From the NCBI RefSeq assembly GCF_009766085.1, contig NZ_LMUF01000006.1:62001-126000 (forward strand): DNA of 64,000 nt, read 5' to 3'. The translations under genes were made by a program, and so were the position numbers. This document shows, piece by piece, positions 27,334 to 37,423 of the stretch; within the stretch, counting starts at the first letter, position 1, and every line of letters begins with the position of its first letter. The DNA comes from Burkholderia sp. S171. Its GTDB lineage: Bacteria > Pseudomonadota > Gammaproteobacteria > Burkholderiales > Burkholderiaceae. The notes beneath the pieces were generated by a model. It was not told where the DNA came from and did no database searches. It saw nothing but the letters and a program-made list of their open reading frames with translations.

Positions 27334-27870
27334 ATGGAACAATTTCACGGCACGACCATCGTCTCCGTACGACGCGGCGACAAGGTCGCCCTCGGTGGCG
27401 ACGGCCAGGTCACCCTCGGCAATATCGTGATGAAAGGCGGTGCGAAGAAAGTGCGCCGCATCTATGGCGGCAAGGTCATGGTCGGTTTCGCGGGCGGCAC
27501 GGCCGACGCGTTTTCGCTGCTCGACCGCTTCGAAGCCAAGCTCGAAAAACACCAGGGCAACCTGACGCGTGCCGCTGTGGAACTCGCGAAAGACTGGCGC
27601 ACGGACCGCATGCTGCGTCGGCTGGAAGCCATGCTGATTGCCGCCGACGCGCAAACCACGCTCGTCATCACGGGCAACGGCGACGTGCTCGATCCGGAAA
27701 ACGGCATTTGCGCGATCGGTTCGGGCGGTGCATATGCGCAGGCCGCGGCGCAGGCGCTCACCGAAAACACCGAACTCTCGCCGCGCGATATCGTCGAAAA
27801 GGCACTGACAATCGCGGGCGATATGTGCATTTACACGAATCACAATCGCGTCATCGAGACGATCGAGTAA
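27334..27870 (+). CDS. hslV: ATP-dependent protease subunit HslV
   Basis: A 178-residue proteasome-related peptidase that forms a double hexamer gated by HslU. Seen: [21 protein letters not shown] near the N-terminus in two segments (TTIVSVRR at 7-14), with Thr7 as the expected nucleophile, and [11 protein letters not shown] near 130. E. coli HslV starts Met-Thr, so only Met is removed; here six residues (MEQFHG) precede the catalytic Thr and must be cleaved. AAAGGA lies six bases before ATG 27334; an ATG six bases earlier would overlap that site. hslU follows after 42 bp in the same operon. Confidence 0.95.
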   Translation: MEQFHGTTIVSVRRGDKVALGGDGQVTLGNIVMKGGAKKVRRIYGGKVMVGFAGGTADAFSLLDRFEAKLEKHQGNLTRAAVELAKDWRTDRMLRRLEAMLIAADAQTTLVITGNGDVLDPENGICAIGSGGAYAQAAAQALTENTELSPRDIVEKALTIAGDMCIYTNHNRVIETIE

Positions 27871-27912
27871 CACCGCTTTCGCGTATTCGCGAGCACAGGA
27901 CAAGGACCAACG

Positions 27913-29253
27913 ATGACCACCATGACTCCCGCCGAGATCGTCTCGGAACTCGATAAACACATCATCGGCCAGGGCCGCGCGAAAAAAGCGGTCGCCGTGG
28001 CGCTGCGCAACCGGTGGCGGCGTCAGCAGGTCGCCGAGCCGCTGCGTCAGGAAATCACGCCGAAGAACATTTTGATGATCGGACCGACCGGCGTCGGCAA
28101 AACGGAAATTGCGCGGCGTCTGGCTAAACTCGCCGACGCGCCGTTCATCAAGATCGAAGCAACGAAGTTCACCGAAGTCGGCTACGTGGGCCGCGATGTG
28201 GACAGCATCGTGCGTGACCTGATCGAAATTTCGATCAAGCAGACGCGCGAAACCGAGATGCGCAAAGTACGTTCGCGTGCGACCGATCGCGCCGAGGACC
28301 GGATCCTGGACATCCTGTTGCCCAGCGCCCGGCCGGCGGCGGGTTTCGGCACGGCCGAGTTGACCGACGACAGCGCGAACAGCACACGCCAGACGTTCCG
28401 CAAGCGCCTGCGCGAAGGACTGCTCGACGACAAGGAAGTGGAGATCGACATCGAAGCGCCTCAGGCCAGCATGGACATCATGGGGCCGCCGGGCATGGAG
28501 GAAATGACCGACCAGATCCGGTCGATGTTTGCGAATATCGGCGGCGGCAAGAAGACGCAGCGCAAGGTGAAGGTCAAGGACGCGCTGAAGATGCTCACCG
28601 ACGAAGAAGCCGGCAAGCTGCTGAACGACGACGAGGTCAAGACGAAGGCCATTCAGAACGTCGAGCAGAACGGCATTGTGTTCCTGGACGAGATCGACAA
28701 GATCGCTTCGCGCAGCGAAACGGGTGGCGCGGAAGTGTCGCGGGCCGGTGTGCAGCGCGACCTGCTGCCGCTCGTGGAAGGCACGACCATCAATACGAAA
28801 TACGGGATGATCAAGACCGATCACATCCTGTTTATCGCCAGCGGTGCGTTCCATCTAGCCAAGCCGAGCGATCTGATCCCCGAGCTTCAAGGGCGTTTCC
28901 CGATTCGCGTCGAGCTGGATTCGCTGTCCGTGGAGGATTTCGAATCCATTCTGAATACGACCGATGCCAGCCTTGTGAAGCAGTACACGGCACTCTTGGC
29001 AACGGAAGACGTCGAGCTGGATTTCAGCGCGGACGGTATTCGCCGGATGGCTGAGATTGCGTTTTCAGTGAACGAGAAAACCGAGAATATCGGCGCGCGG
29101 CGACTTTATACCGTGATCGAAAAGTTGCTCGAAGAAGTGTCGTTCTCGGCGGGCAATCACACGGGTCATCCGGTGAAGATCGACGCCGCTTACGTCGATA
29201 ACGCGTTGAACGATGTAGCCGAAGACGAAGATTTGTCGCGCTACGTGCTGTAA
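27913..29253 (+). CDS. hslU: ATP-dependent protease ATPase subunit HslU
   Basis: A 446-residue AAA+ unfoldase that feeds substrates to HslV. Seen: Walker A GPTGVGKT at residues 57-64, [13 protein letters not shown] pore loop (the GYVG motif) near 88-100, the intermediate I domain (about 110-235), Walker B VFLDEID near 255, and sensor/arginine-finger regions through GRFPIRVEL. The C-terminus ends SRYVL, which fits the extreme C-terminal tail that docks into HslV. Full length. AAGGA precedes the start. Operon with hslV; a strong hairpin ends the transcript. Confidence 0.97.
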   Translation: MTTMTPAEIVSELDKHIIGQGRAKKAVAVALRNRWRRQQVAEPLRQEITPKNILMIGPTGVGKTEIARRLAKLADAPFIKIEATKFTEVGYVGRDVDSIVRDLIEISIKQTRETEMRKVRSRATDRAEDRILDILLPSARPAAGFGTAELTDDSANSTRQTFRKRLREGLLDDKEVEIDIEAPQASMDIMGPPGMEEMTDQIRSMFANIGGGKKTQRKVKVKDALKMLTDEEAGKLLNDDEVKTKAIQNVEQNGIVFLDEIDKIASRSETGGAEVSRAGVQRDLLPLVEGTTINTKYGMIKTDHILFIASGAFHLAKPSDLIPELQGRFPIRVELDSLSVEDFESILNTTDASLVKQYTALLATEDVELDFSADGIRRMAEIAFSVNEKTENIGARRLYTVIEKLLEEVSFSAGNHTGHPVKIDAAYVDNALNDVAEDEDLSRYVL

Positions 29254-29267
29254 AAGCGCTCAATCAA

Positions 29268-29324
29268 AAAAGGGCGGTTCCTTTGATTTCAGCCACTCGC
29301 TGGAATCAAAGGAACCGCCCTTTT
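29268..29324. terminator. Bidirectional terminator between hslU and the RegA-like gene
   Basis: A perfect 21-bp stem (29268-29288 with 29304-29324) around a 15-base loop, with A run on the left and T run on the right, placed between convergent genes. Confidence 0.88.
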
Positions 29325-29340
29325 ACGTTCACGATAACGT

Positions 29341-29883
29341 TTATTGCCGGACGGGTTTCTTCGCCAACTTGCGCTGCAGTGTCCGCCGATGCATGTTCAA
29401 CGCGCGCGCCGTGGCTGAAATATTGCCGCTGTTCTCGGCCAGCACGCGCTGGATATGCTCCCACTCCAGCCGCGCGACTGACAGCAGCGCCGGGTGCTCG
29501 ATCGCCTCTTCGGCCGTCTGCTCGCTGGCCTCTTCCTGCAACGCGGACAGGATTGTCTCGACGTTCGCCGGCTTGGCTAGATAGTTATCAGCGCCGTCTT
29601 TCACGGCCTGAACCGCGGTCGCGATGCTCGCATAACCCGTCAGCACGAGAATCCGTGCATCGGGTTGAAGATCGCGCAAGGGCGCGACGAGCGTCAATCC
29701 GGAATCGTTGCCGAGGTGCAGATCAACGGTGATCTGGCCGAACTTCTGCGTGTTCGCCAATCTCAATGCCGATGCGGCGTCATGTGCCTGATGCGGCGTA
29801 TAGCCGCGGCGCGTCAGACCGCGCGCGAGAATGCCCGCAAAAACCTCGTCGTCGTCGATGACCAAAAAATTTGTATCGCTCAT
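29341..29883 (-). CDS. Response regulator, RegA/PrrA/ActR family
   Basis: A 180-residue two-domain regulator: receiver (1-120) with acidic pocket Asp10-Asp12, phosphoacceptor Asp54 in VDLHLGNDSG, and LAKPAN lysine near 104; then a Fis-type helix-turn-helix with SGNISATARALNMHRRTLQR (about 150-169), the hallmark of RegA-type regulators. In Rhodobacter RegA and RoxR/ActR relatives control redox-related genes such as oxidases and carbon or nitrogen fixation. It overlaps the sensor kinase gene by 4 bp (ATGA), so the pair is translationally coupled. Target genes here are unknown. Confidence 0.9.
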   Translation of the reverse strand: MSDTNFLVIDDDEVFAGILARGLTRRGYTPHQAHDAASALRLANTQKFGQITVDLHLGNDSGLTLVAPLRDLQPDARILVLTGYASIATAVQAVKDGADNYLAKPANVETILSALQEEASEQTAEEAIEHPALLSVARLEWEHIQRVLAENSGNISATARALNMHRRTLQRKLAKKPVRQ

Positions 29884-31238
29884 GCTCTTTTCTCCGTAGT
29901 GACGGAAGCGGCGACGCCGCCGCGGCCCGTCCTTGCTGCTTTTTCCCGCGATTCGGGGGCGCTTGTGTCGGCGAGACGCAGGATGGCGTGCGTACCGTGC
30001 GGACTGGCTGGCGTGAGCTCGATCGACCCGCCAAGCCGCGTTGCCGCTGAGAATGCCAGATACAAGCCGACGCCGTGGCCGCCTTGCGTACTGTCGACGG
30101 GCATCGCGCCAAGCGAACCCCGCAATGCCGCCGGAATGCCGGGGCCCTGATCGCGGACATCGAATTGAATCACGGGCTCGCCAAGGTGCCGGCTCGCCGA
30201 TGTCATCAGCGTCACCGAATCGCTACTGGCCCGCGCCGCATTATCCAGCAGAATGGTCAGTATTTGCCCTACCGCGACGGGATCGCTCAGAAACAGCCCC
30301 GCGCTCTTCTGCTCCGCTGCTTCATCTTTCGATCCACCTTTCGCTTCAATCAATTCGAAACGCACATGCGGATGGCGCAACCGCCACTGTTCAACAAACC
30401 CATGCAGCCAGTCATCCAGCGGTTGCCGCGGCGCGGGCCCAGTCGCGCGACTGCGCAGGCGCGCGAGCGCGGACGTGCACAACGTCATTTGCTGCTCGAG
30501 GAGTTCGATATCGGCGGAATAGGGGGCGAGATGCGGGTCGTGACGGGCGGAATCGCGCAACTCCTCGCTGAGCATCGCGATGGTCGACAGCGGCGTGCCG
30601 ATTTCGTGTGCGACCGTTGCCGCCTGGACACCCAGCGCCACGGCGCGCTCGTCTCGCAGAAGCCGCTCCTGGGCATCAGCCAGCGCAAAATCCCGCGCGC
30701 GCAGCGCCCGCGACATCCGCGCGACGAACCAGCCGATCAGCCCCACGCTGACCATGAAATTCACCCACAGCCCAATGCGGAAATATTCGAACAGATTCAG
30801 CGGATCTTCCATGTTCAGCGGCACGTAGCTGACCGTCAGCAACGAATAACAGAGGACCGCGAACAACGCGAGCCAGCTCATCAGACGCCACGGCAACACG
30901 GCCGCGGCAATCGCCAGCGACGGCAGGTAGAGCGTGACAAACGGATTCGTGGCGCCGCCGCTCAGGAACAGCAGCGCAGATAGCGCGCCGAGATCGACCC
31001 AGAGCTGCCCGAACAGTTCGAGATTCGTTTCAGGCTGTGCACGCGCCACGCGTACCCATGTCAGCGCGTTGAACAATATCTCTAGCGCGACGATGGTCAA
31101 CATGGCCGCCAGCGGGAGATGCGCACCGTAAAACGCCTGTACGACGGCGATAGTCACCAATTGACCGATGATCGCAAGGCTGCGAAGCCAAAACAGGTGA
31201 CCGAGATTGACGCGGCCTGTGTTCGTTATTCGATGCAT
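29880..31238 (-). CDS. Redox-type sensor histidine kinase, RegB/PrrB family
   Basis: A 452-residue inner-membrane kinase with about six hydrophobic segments in the first 170 residues. Seen: the quinone-binding heptapeptide GGATNPF (about 94-100), the H-box ATVAHEIGTPLS with His211, a cysteine 43 residues after it (QQMTLCTSAL, Cys254) at the place of redox-active Cys265 of RegB, and ATP-binding boxes DNAARAS and DQGPGIP. Both redox sensing elements are thus retained. A GTG five codons upstream (31253) is an alternative start; neither has an ideal ribosome site. Cotranscribed with the RegA-like gene. Confidence 0.9.
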   Translation of the reverse strand: MHRITNTGRVNLGHLFWLRSLAIIGQLVTIAVVQAFYGAHLPLAAMLTIVALEILFNALTWVRVARAQPETNLELFGQLWVDLGALSALLFLSGGATNPFVTLYLPSLAIAAAVLPWRLMSWLALFAVLCYSLLTVSYVPLNMEDPLNLFEYFRIGLWVNFMVSVGLIGWFVARMSRALRARDFALADAQERLLRDERAVALGVQAATVAHEIGTPLSTIAMLSEELRDSARHDPHLAPYSADIELLEQQMTLCTSALARLRSRATGPAPRQPLDDWLHGFVEQWRLRHPHVRFELIEAKGGSKDEAAEQKSAGLFLSDPVAVGQILTILLDNAARASSDSVTLMTSASRHLGEPVIQFDVRDQGPGIPAALRGSLGAMPVDSTQGGHGVGLYLAFSAATRLGGSIELTPASPHGTHAILRLADTSAPESREKAARTGRGGVAASVTTEKRA

Positions 31239-31346
31239 CTCGGTGAATTTCACCTCAAATTTCAGATTAGTCTAATGGTTGGACAAAGGGGATTGCCGCA
31301 CCATCCAAGGTTGTCTCGTACAGGGCGGCCAGGCCGCATACACAAA

Positions 31347-33056
31347 ATGACTAACAGCTCATCCTCCCGCCCCAACCAGCTTGTCAGCGAAGCGCCGCAG
31401 ACCGGCGCCATTCAAGACACTATTATCCCGCGTGCGCTGAACGCGTTCATTGACAACGCTCGCAGTGCGAACGCGCAAGGCAACCAAATCGAGCGCGCTG
31501 TGTGGCTGCAGGCCGCCATGATGTTGCAATCCGGCCAGCCGGAGATTGGCCTCGACCTGATCGATGCAATGCTGAAACAGAACCGCATTGGCGACGGCAT
31601 TCAGTGCGCAGCTCAACTCGTCGATCGTCATCCGCAACACGCGCTCGCGCTCTGGCATCTCGGCTATGCGCTCCAACTCGCCAGCCGTCACGCCGACGCA
31701 ATTCCTTTCTACGAACGCGCCCACGCGATCAATCCGGCCGTCCCCACACTGCGAAACAACCTGGCGGTCGCCTACGAAGTCACGGGCAGCGAAGCTAAAG
31801 CGCTGACCATGCTGGAAGAGGCTGTCGCGGCGAATGCCGACGATATCGAAGCGTGGACGAACCTGTCGCGCATCTATCCGCGCCGCCGGGAACTCGAACA
31901 GGCGTTGGCAGCCGGTAAGCGCGCGGTTGAGAGCAATCCGTCGAATGCGCTCGCGTTGTCGAACTACAGTCTCGCGTTGAAAGAAGCGCAGCGCTGGCCC
32001 GAGGCCACTGAAGCCGCAGAAGCGGCGGTCAAGATCGCGCCCGGCATGCGGCGTCTTCCGTTCAATCTCTCCATTCTCGATCTCGTACAGGGCAATTACG
32101 CGCGCGGTTGGGCCAATTTCGAGTCGCGCTGGGACGGTTCAAACGAACTGCGCAACTCGCATCCCAACTTCGAGGCGCCGCGATGGAATGGCGAAGCACT
32201 GCGCGGAAAGACTTTATTGCTGTGGGGCGAGCAGGGTTTCGGCGACGCGCTGCAGTTCTCGCGTTTCATCCCGATGCTCGCGAAAAAGGTTCACGCGCAA
32301 GGCGGCACCCTAGTGTGGGTTGCGTTCAAAGCAGTGCATCCTTTGATGGCGCGCATGGCGCCGAAAGGCGTCGAATGCCTGCCGCACGACGGACCCTTGC
32401 CCGCGTTTGACTTCCATTTCCCGCTGCTGAGCCTGCCGCTGCATTTCGGCATCGACGCGGACACCATTCCGGCAAAGCGCGCGTATCTTTCCGCCGATGC
32501 CGACCTCGCCGCCGACTGGCGCGCCGAGTTCGCCGCCGACAAACGTCTTCGCGTCGGTCTTGTATGGAGCGGCAGCGAAGGCCATCAGCGCAACATGTTC
32601 CGCAGTGTGGGCATCGAGCGATATGCGAAGGCGTTCAGCGGAATCGAGAACGTCGCGTTCTTCTCGCTGCAGAAGGATGCGTCGGGCGCGGTATCCACGG
32701 CTCGGGACGGTGGTTTTGAGATTGCGGATCGGACCGGCAAGTTCGAAACGTTCGACGACACGGCAGCGTTCATCGATTCACTCGATCTCGTGATTACCGT
32801 TTGCACGAGCGTGGCGCATTTAGCGGCGGCGCTCGGCAAGCCGACCTGGATTCTCCTCGACACCAATCCGCACTGGGTCTGGCAACTGGAGCGCACGGAC
32901 AGCCCGTGGTATCCGACGGCGACGTTGTATCGGCAGAAGGAATTCTCGACGTGGGAGCCGGTGATGGACGATGTCGCGCGTGATTTGGCCGCGCTCGCGG
33001 CCACGCATACGGGTGCGGCGCCGCGTAAGCGGATGGCGAAGAAAGCGGCTGCGTAA
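31347..33056 (+). CDS. TPR protein fused to a glycosyltransferase-9-like domain
   Basis: A 569-residue protein with several tetratricopeptide repeats in the N-terminal half (about 60-290, for example ALALWHLGYALQLASRHADA and ERAHAINPAVPTLRNNLAVA) and a C-terminal domain resembling heptosyltransferase/GT9-type folds (LLLWGEQGFGDALQFSRF near 330, then VGLVWSGSEGHQRN near 420 and VCTSVAHLAAALGKPTW near 510). Related proteins are often found in flagellin or surface-glycan modification. It ends in a basic RKRMAKKAAA tail. It is divergent from the RegB-like gene and ends in a terminator. Glycosyl transfer is likely but acceptor is unknown. Confidence 0.75.
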   Translation: MTNSSSSRPNQLVSEAPQTGAIQDTIIPRALNAFIDNARSANAQGNQIERAVWLQAAMMLQSGQPEIGLDLIDAMLKQNRIGDGIQCAAQLVDRHPQHALALWHLGYALQLASRHADAIPFYERAHAINPAVPTLRNNLAVAYEVTGSEAKALTMLEEAVAANADDIEAWTNLSRIYPRRRELEQALAAGKRAVESNPSNALALSNYSLALKEAQRWPEATEAAEAAVKIAPGMRRLPFNLSILDLVQGNYARGWANFESRWDGSNELRNSHPNFEAPRWNGEALRGKTLLLWGEQGFGDALQFSRFIPMLAKKVHAQGGTLVWVAFKAVHPLMARMAPKGVECLPHDGPLPAFDFHFPLLSLPLHFGIDADTIPAKRAYLSADADLAADWRAEFAADKRLRVGLVWSGSEGHQRNMFRSVGIERYAKAFSGIENVAFFSLQKDASGAVSTARDGGFEIADRTGKFETFDDTAAFIDSLDLVITVCTSVAHLAAALGKPTWILLDTNPHWVWQLERTDSPWYPTATLYRQKEFSTWEPVMDDVARDLAALAATHTGAAPRKRMAKKAAA

Positions 33057-33079
33057 GCACCTAGAGAGTTTCAAGTCAG

Positions 33080-33106
33080 AAAAAGCGGCGTTCTGCCGCT
33101 TTTTTT
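33080..33106 (+). terminator. Terminator after the TPR/glycosyltransferase gene
   Basis: A 9-10-bp stem (33080-33089 with 33095-33104) with a 5-base loop and a run of eight T, 24 bp past the stop. Confidence 0.85.
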
Positions 33107-33194
33107 ACGTGCTCGATTTCTTCAACTAGACCATTCCGCCCGCACGAAAACCACATGCGCCCAGATTCCAGCCACTCAGCGACGAACGCGCCAT

Positions 33195-33389
33195 TCACAT
33201 GTTTGTGCTACGTTGCGTTGCTTCACGCAAGCAATCCGGGCAAAGACACGTCAGGCCCGGATTCAAACGCTTGGCCGGCAAAGCGGGAAGCGCTGCGCAC
33301 CAGCATTGCGCATCGCCGGTTTGCTGAGCGCAGCTGAAAAACGCGCCGCACAGAGCACAGCGTTGAAGAGCGGGGTCGGTGGAACGCAT
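33195..33389 (-). CDS. Cysteine-rich CWC family small protein
   Basis: A 64-residue protein with eight cysteines: CALC and C20 early, CWC at 29-31, and CLCPDC at 48-53 in the conserved LNPGLTCLCPDCLRE. This spacing identifies the cysteine-rich CWC family (PF14375-type), thought to bind zinc; function unknown. An in-frame ATG ten codons upstream (33419) could also be used. It lies alone between the TPR/glycosyltransferase gene and argB, convergent with the former. Confidence 0.75.
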   Translation of the reverse strand: MRSTDPALQRCALCGAFFSCAQQTGDAQCWCAALPALPAKRLNPGLTCLCPDCLREATQRSTNM

Positions 33390-33621
33390 GATGGACCAAG
33401 CCTTTTGAAAACGCAGCACCCAGTCACGAGCCGCATTGCGCGCGGTCCGGCCGTTGCCGAAGCGCCACGTTTTCGACCCGCCCGTGCATGCCCGATCGCA
33501 TTATTATTTCACGCGCCAACCCCATACTGGTGCGACCAGAGCCTAACTTTCACCCGTCACCGGAATGCTATCGGAAACGCATGATGCAGCGCGTCAGTCC
33601 TGTACAATTCCGCCTGTTTAA

Positions 33622-34545
<924 letters not shown>

Positions 34546-34555
34546 ACATGGCTCA

Positions 34556-35317
34556 ATGAACGTGGAACCTGCCGGCGCTCGAGTTGAGCTTTTGCGTTCT
34601 TCCCGACGCCGGACGAACACGCACAAACGCCCCGTCTGGCTGTTCGATCTGGACAACACGCTGCATCACGCGTCGCATGAGATTTTTCCCGCGATCAATC
34701 GCGGGATGACGCAGTACATCATCGACCGGCTGGGCGTGGATATTGATGAAGCCAATCGGCTGCGCACCGGTTATACGCAGCGATACGGCGCTACCTTGCT
34801 CGGCCTTGTGCGCCATCATCCCGTCGATGCCACCGACTTCCTGCACGTCGTCCATACCTTCGCCGATCTCGGATCGATGGTTCGTGCCGAACGCGGCCTC
34901 GCGCGAATGATCCGCGGGCTTCCCGGGCGGAAGATCATCTTGACCAACGCGCCTTCGGTGTATGCCCACGCCGTGCTGAACGAACTGGGTATCGCCAAGC
35001 TGTTTGAGCGCGTGATTGCTATCGAAGATATGCAGGATCGAGGCGGTTATTGGCGCGCGAAGCCCGATGCTGGAATGCTTCGGCGCGCGATGCGCCTCGC
35101 TCATGTGCCGCTTTCCGACGCGGTTCTTGTCGAAGATACGCGTGGGCATTTGAAAAGCTATAAACGCCTGGGGATTCGCACGGTCTGGATCACGGGGCAT
35201 TTGCCGTCGGTTCTGAATGCCAGTGGAGCGAAGTCGGTTCGATCGCCGACCAGCGGCCGGCCGCATTACGTCGACCTGAAGATCCGGTCTTTGAAGGGCT
35301 TGCGCGGTCTGCGTTAG
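34556..35317 (+). CDS. HAD-superfamily pyrimidine 5'-nucleotidase
   Basis: A 253-residue haloacid dehalogenase-like phosphatase of the SDT1/Phm8-type pyrimidine 5'-nucleotidase group. Seen: nucleophile motif WLFDLDNTLHHA with Asp31 and Asp33, motif II Thr in IILTNAPSVYA, motif III Lys in RAKPDAGM and the acidic motif IV VLVEDTRGHLK. Cap domain helices lie between motifs I and II. It follows argB by 10 bp and is probably cotranscribed, an arrangement common in Burkholderiales, next to slmA-type genes in some. Substrate is inferred from family only. The first 20 residues are poorly conserved, so the start could be slightly later. Confidence 0.85.
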   Translation: MNVEPAGARVELLRSSRRRTNTHKRPVWLFDLDNTLHHASHEIFPAINRGMTQYIIDRLGVDIDEANRLRTGYTQRYGATLLGLVRHHPVDATDFLHVVHTFADLGSMVRAERGLARMIRGLPGRKIILTNAPSVYAHAVLNELGIAKLFERVIAIEDMQDRGGYWRAKPDAGMLRRAMRLAHVPLSDAVLVEDTRGHLKSYKRLGIRTVWITGHLPSVLNASGAKSVRSPTSGRPHYVDLKIRSLKGLRGLR

Positions 35318-35618
35318 ACCCGGCGTATTCCGAGTCGGCTTAAACCGCGAAAGTAGTACGGACTTCAAACTTCATCGCTTGACCTTGCTGCGCTGAGCAC
35401 ACCGGAGAGCACCCGTAGCGCCCTTTCCCGTTTTTCCGATATACTTCATCGCTATCTTGATTTGTTTCAACGCGCCGATTTGCTGACTCGATTGCGGGCG
35501 CGCGAACCCTGACCCGGTTCACTATAAATGCGGCTAAAGAGGTTGTCAGCCGCGCCCTTATCTCTTCCAGCGCATCGCCGACGCCGTTTAGCCGCCCTGT
35601 TTTCTTTAGGCGGAATGA
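35318..35618. other. Intergenic upstream of metX
   Basis: 301 bp. A TATAAA box (35523-35528) lies about 90 bp before metX and may be its -10 element; no convincing -35, MetR/MetJ-type operator or SAM riboswitch was seen. Confidence 0.4.
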
Positions 35619-36764
35619 ATGGAATCAATCGGCATCGTCACTCCCCAAACACTGCATTTCACCGAACCGCTGCGCATGCAAAATGGCAGCTTGCTCGGTG
35701 ACTATGATCTCGTCGTCGAAACCTACGGCACGCTCAACGCCGCCCGCTCGAACGCCGTGCTCGTCTGCCATGCGCTAAACGCCTCGCATCATGTGGCGGG
35801 TGTGTATGCCGATGACCCCAAGAATGTCGGCTGGTGGGACAACATGGTGGGTCCGGGCAAGCCGTTGGATACGAACAAGTTCTTCGTGATCGGCGTCAAT
35901 AACCTGGGCTCGTGTTTCGGTTCGACCGGGCCCATGAGCGTGAACGCCGTCACCGGCAAACCTTACGGCGCGAGTTTCCCCGTTGTCACCGTTGAAGACT
36001 GGGTCCACGCGCAGGCTCGCGTAGCGGATTTATACGGTATCGAGCGCTTCGCCGCGGTCATGGGCGGCAGCCTCGGCGGCATGCAGGCGTTGGCCTGGAG
36101 CATGATGTATCCGGATCGCGTGGCGCACTGCATCGTGGTGGCATCGACGCCGAAACTCTCCGCGCAGAACATTGCGTTCAACGAAGTCGCGCGCTCCGCC
36201 ATCCTCTCCGATCCCGATTTCCACGGCGGCGATTACTACGCGCACGGCATCAAGCCACGTCGCGGATTGCGAGTCGCGCGCATGATCGGCCACATTACGT
36301 ATCTGTCGGACGATGACATGGCCGCCAAGTTCGGCCGCGCGTTGCGTCGTGCCGAAGGCGCTTTGGATGCGTACAACTTCAACTTCGACGTCGAGTTCGA
36401 AGTGGAATCGTACTTGCGTTATCAAGGCGATAAATTCGCCGAATACTTCGATGCCAATACGTATCTGCTCATCACTCGCGCGCTGGATTATTTCGATCCC
36501 GCCAAGGCATTCGATGGCGACCTGACCAAGTCGCTCGCCCACACCACGGCGAAATATTTGATCGCCAGCTTCTCAACGGATTGGCGTTTTGCGCCGGCCC
36601 GTTCACGCGAACTGGTGAAAGCGCTGCTCGATCACAAACGCACGGTGAGCTACGCCGAAATCGATGCCCCGCACGGCCACGACGCCTTCCTGCTCGACGA
36701 CGCGCGTTATCACAACCTGATGCGCGCCTATTACGAACGCATTGCCGCCGAGGTGGGCGCATGA
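35619..36764 (+). CDS. metX: Homoserine O-acyltransferase MetX
   Basis: A 381-residue alpha/beta hydrolase-fold enzyme that acylates homoserine in methionine synthesis. Seen: oxyanion-side [14 protein letters not shown], nucleophile Ser151 in GGSLGG, Asp321 in STDWRF and His354 in APHGHDAF, the full triad. In many beta-proteobacteria MetX proteins use succinyl-CoA (MetXS) rather than acetyl-CoA, so the acyl donor cannot be fixed from these motifs. AGGCGGA precedes ATG 35619; an ATG four bases earlier is in another frame. It overlaps metW by 4 bp (ATGA), the standard metXW pair. Confidence 0.95.
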   Translation: MESIGIVTPQTLHFTEPLRMQNGSLLGDYDLVVETYGTLNAARSNAVLVCHALNASHHVAGVYADDPKNVGWWDNMVGPGKPLDTNKFFVIGVNNLGSCFGSTGPMSVNAVTGKPYGASFPVVTVEDWVHAQARVADLYGIERFAAVMGGSLGGMQALAWSMMYPDRVAHCIVVASTPKLSAQNIAFNEVARSAILSDPDFHGGDYYAHGIKPRRGLRVARMIGHITYLSDDDMAAKFGRALRRAEGALDAYNFNFDVEFEVESYLRYQGDKFAEYFDANTYLLITRALDYFDPAKAFDGDLTKSLAHTTAKYLIASFSTDWRFAPARSRELVKALLDHKRTVSYAEIDAPHGHDAFLLDDARYHNLMRAYYERIAAEVGA

Positions 36765-37369
36765 ACCAAATCACGCTGGACTCTCTCTCTTTGCGCTCGG
36801 ACTTTCGGGCAATTGCGCGCTGGGTTGAACCGAGCTCATCGGTGCTCGATCTGGGCTGCGGCGATGGGTCGCTGCTTTCGCTCCTCGCGGAAGAACTCGA
36901 CGTCACGGGCTACGGTATCGAAATCAACGACGCTGGCGTCCTCGCGTGCGCCCAGAAAGGCGTGAACGTCATTCAGCAGAACTTGGAAGACGGGCTGCGC
37001 CTCTTCGAAGACGACAGTTTCGACTTCGCGATCCTGTCGCAGACACTCCAAACGATCCATCAAACCGCCGCGATCCTGCGTGAAACGGTGCGGGTCGGCC
37101 GCGAGTGCATTGTGTCGTTTCCTAACTTCGGCTACTGGCGGCATCGGCTGACCGTTTTGCAGGGACGCATGCCTGTGTCGAAAACGCTGCCGTATCAATG
37201 GCATAACACGCCGAACGTGCGGGTTCTCACCATTCAGGATTTCGAGGCGCTGGCGCCGGAAGTGGGTATCGAAATACTCGATCGTGCGGTGCTGCACGGT
37301 GGTCAGTCCATCCGTTGGGGGGCGAACTGGCGTGGTAGCCTTGCGGTCTATCGCGTAAAGCGAAGCTGA
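36761..37369 (+). CDS. metW: Methionine biosynthesis protein MetW
   Basis: A 202-residue MetW with a SAM-methyltransferase-like fold: motif [13 protein letters not shown] (28-39), acidic IEIN loop, and a conserved [19 protein letters not shown] block (about 126-144) diagnostic for MetW. It partners MetX; in several bacteria MetW is required for homoserine acyltransferase activity, though its chemistry is not fully settled. Its ATG overlaps the metX stop. Frames open further upstream belong to metX DNA and were discarded. Confidence 0.95.
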   Translation: MNQITLDSLSLRSDFRAIARWVEPSSSVLDLGCGDGSLLSLLAEELDVTGYGIEINDAGVLACAQKGVNVIQQNLEDGLRLFEDDSFDFAILSQTLQTIHQTAAILRETVRVGRECIVSFPNFGYWRHRLTVLQGRMPVSKTLPYQWHNTPNVRVLTIQDFEALAPEVGIEILDRAVLHGGQSIRWGANWRGSLAVYRVKRS

Positions 37370-37423
37370 ACTGAGCTTGCCGGTTCGTCGCTCGCGCACC
37401 GCTTACTGCTTCGAATCGACCCT

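Noticed and set aside
27169..28854. 561-codon open frame on the minus strand across hslV and hslU
   Set aside because: It is the antisense shadow of two certain genes in GC-rich DNA and has no domain.
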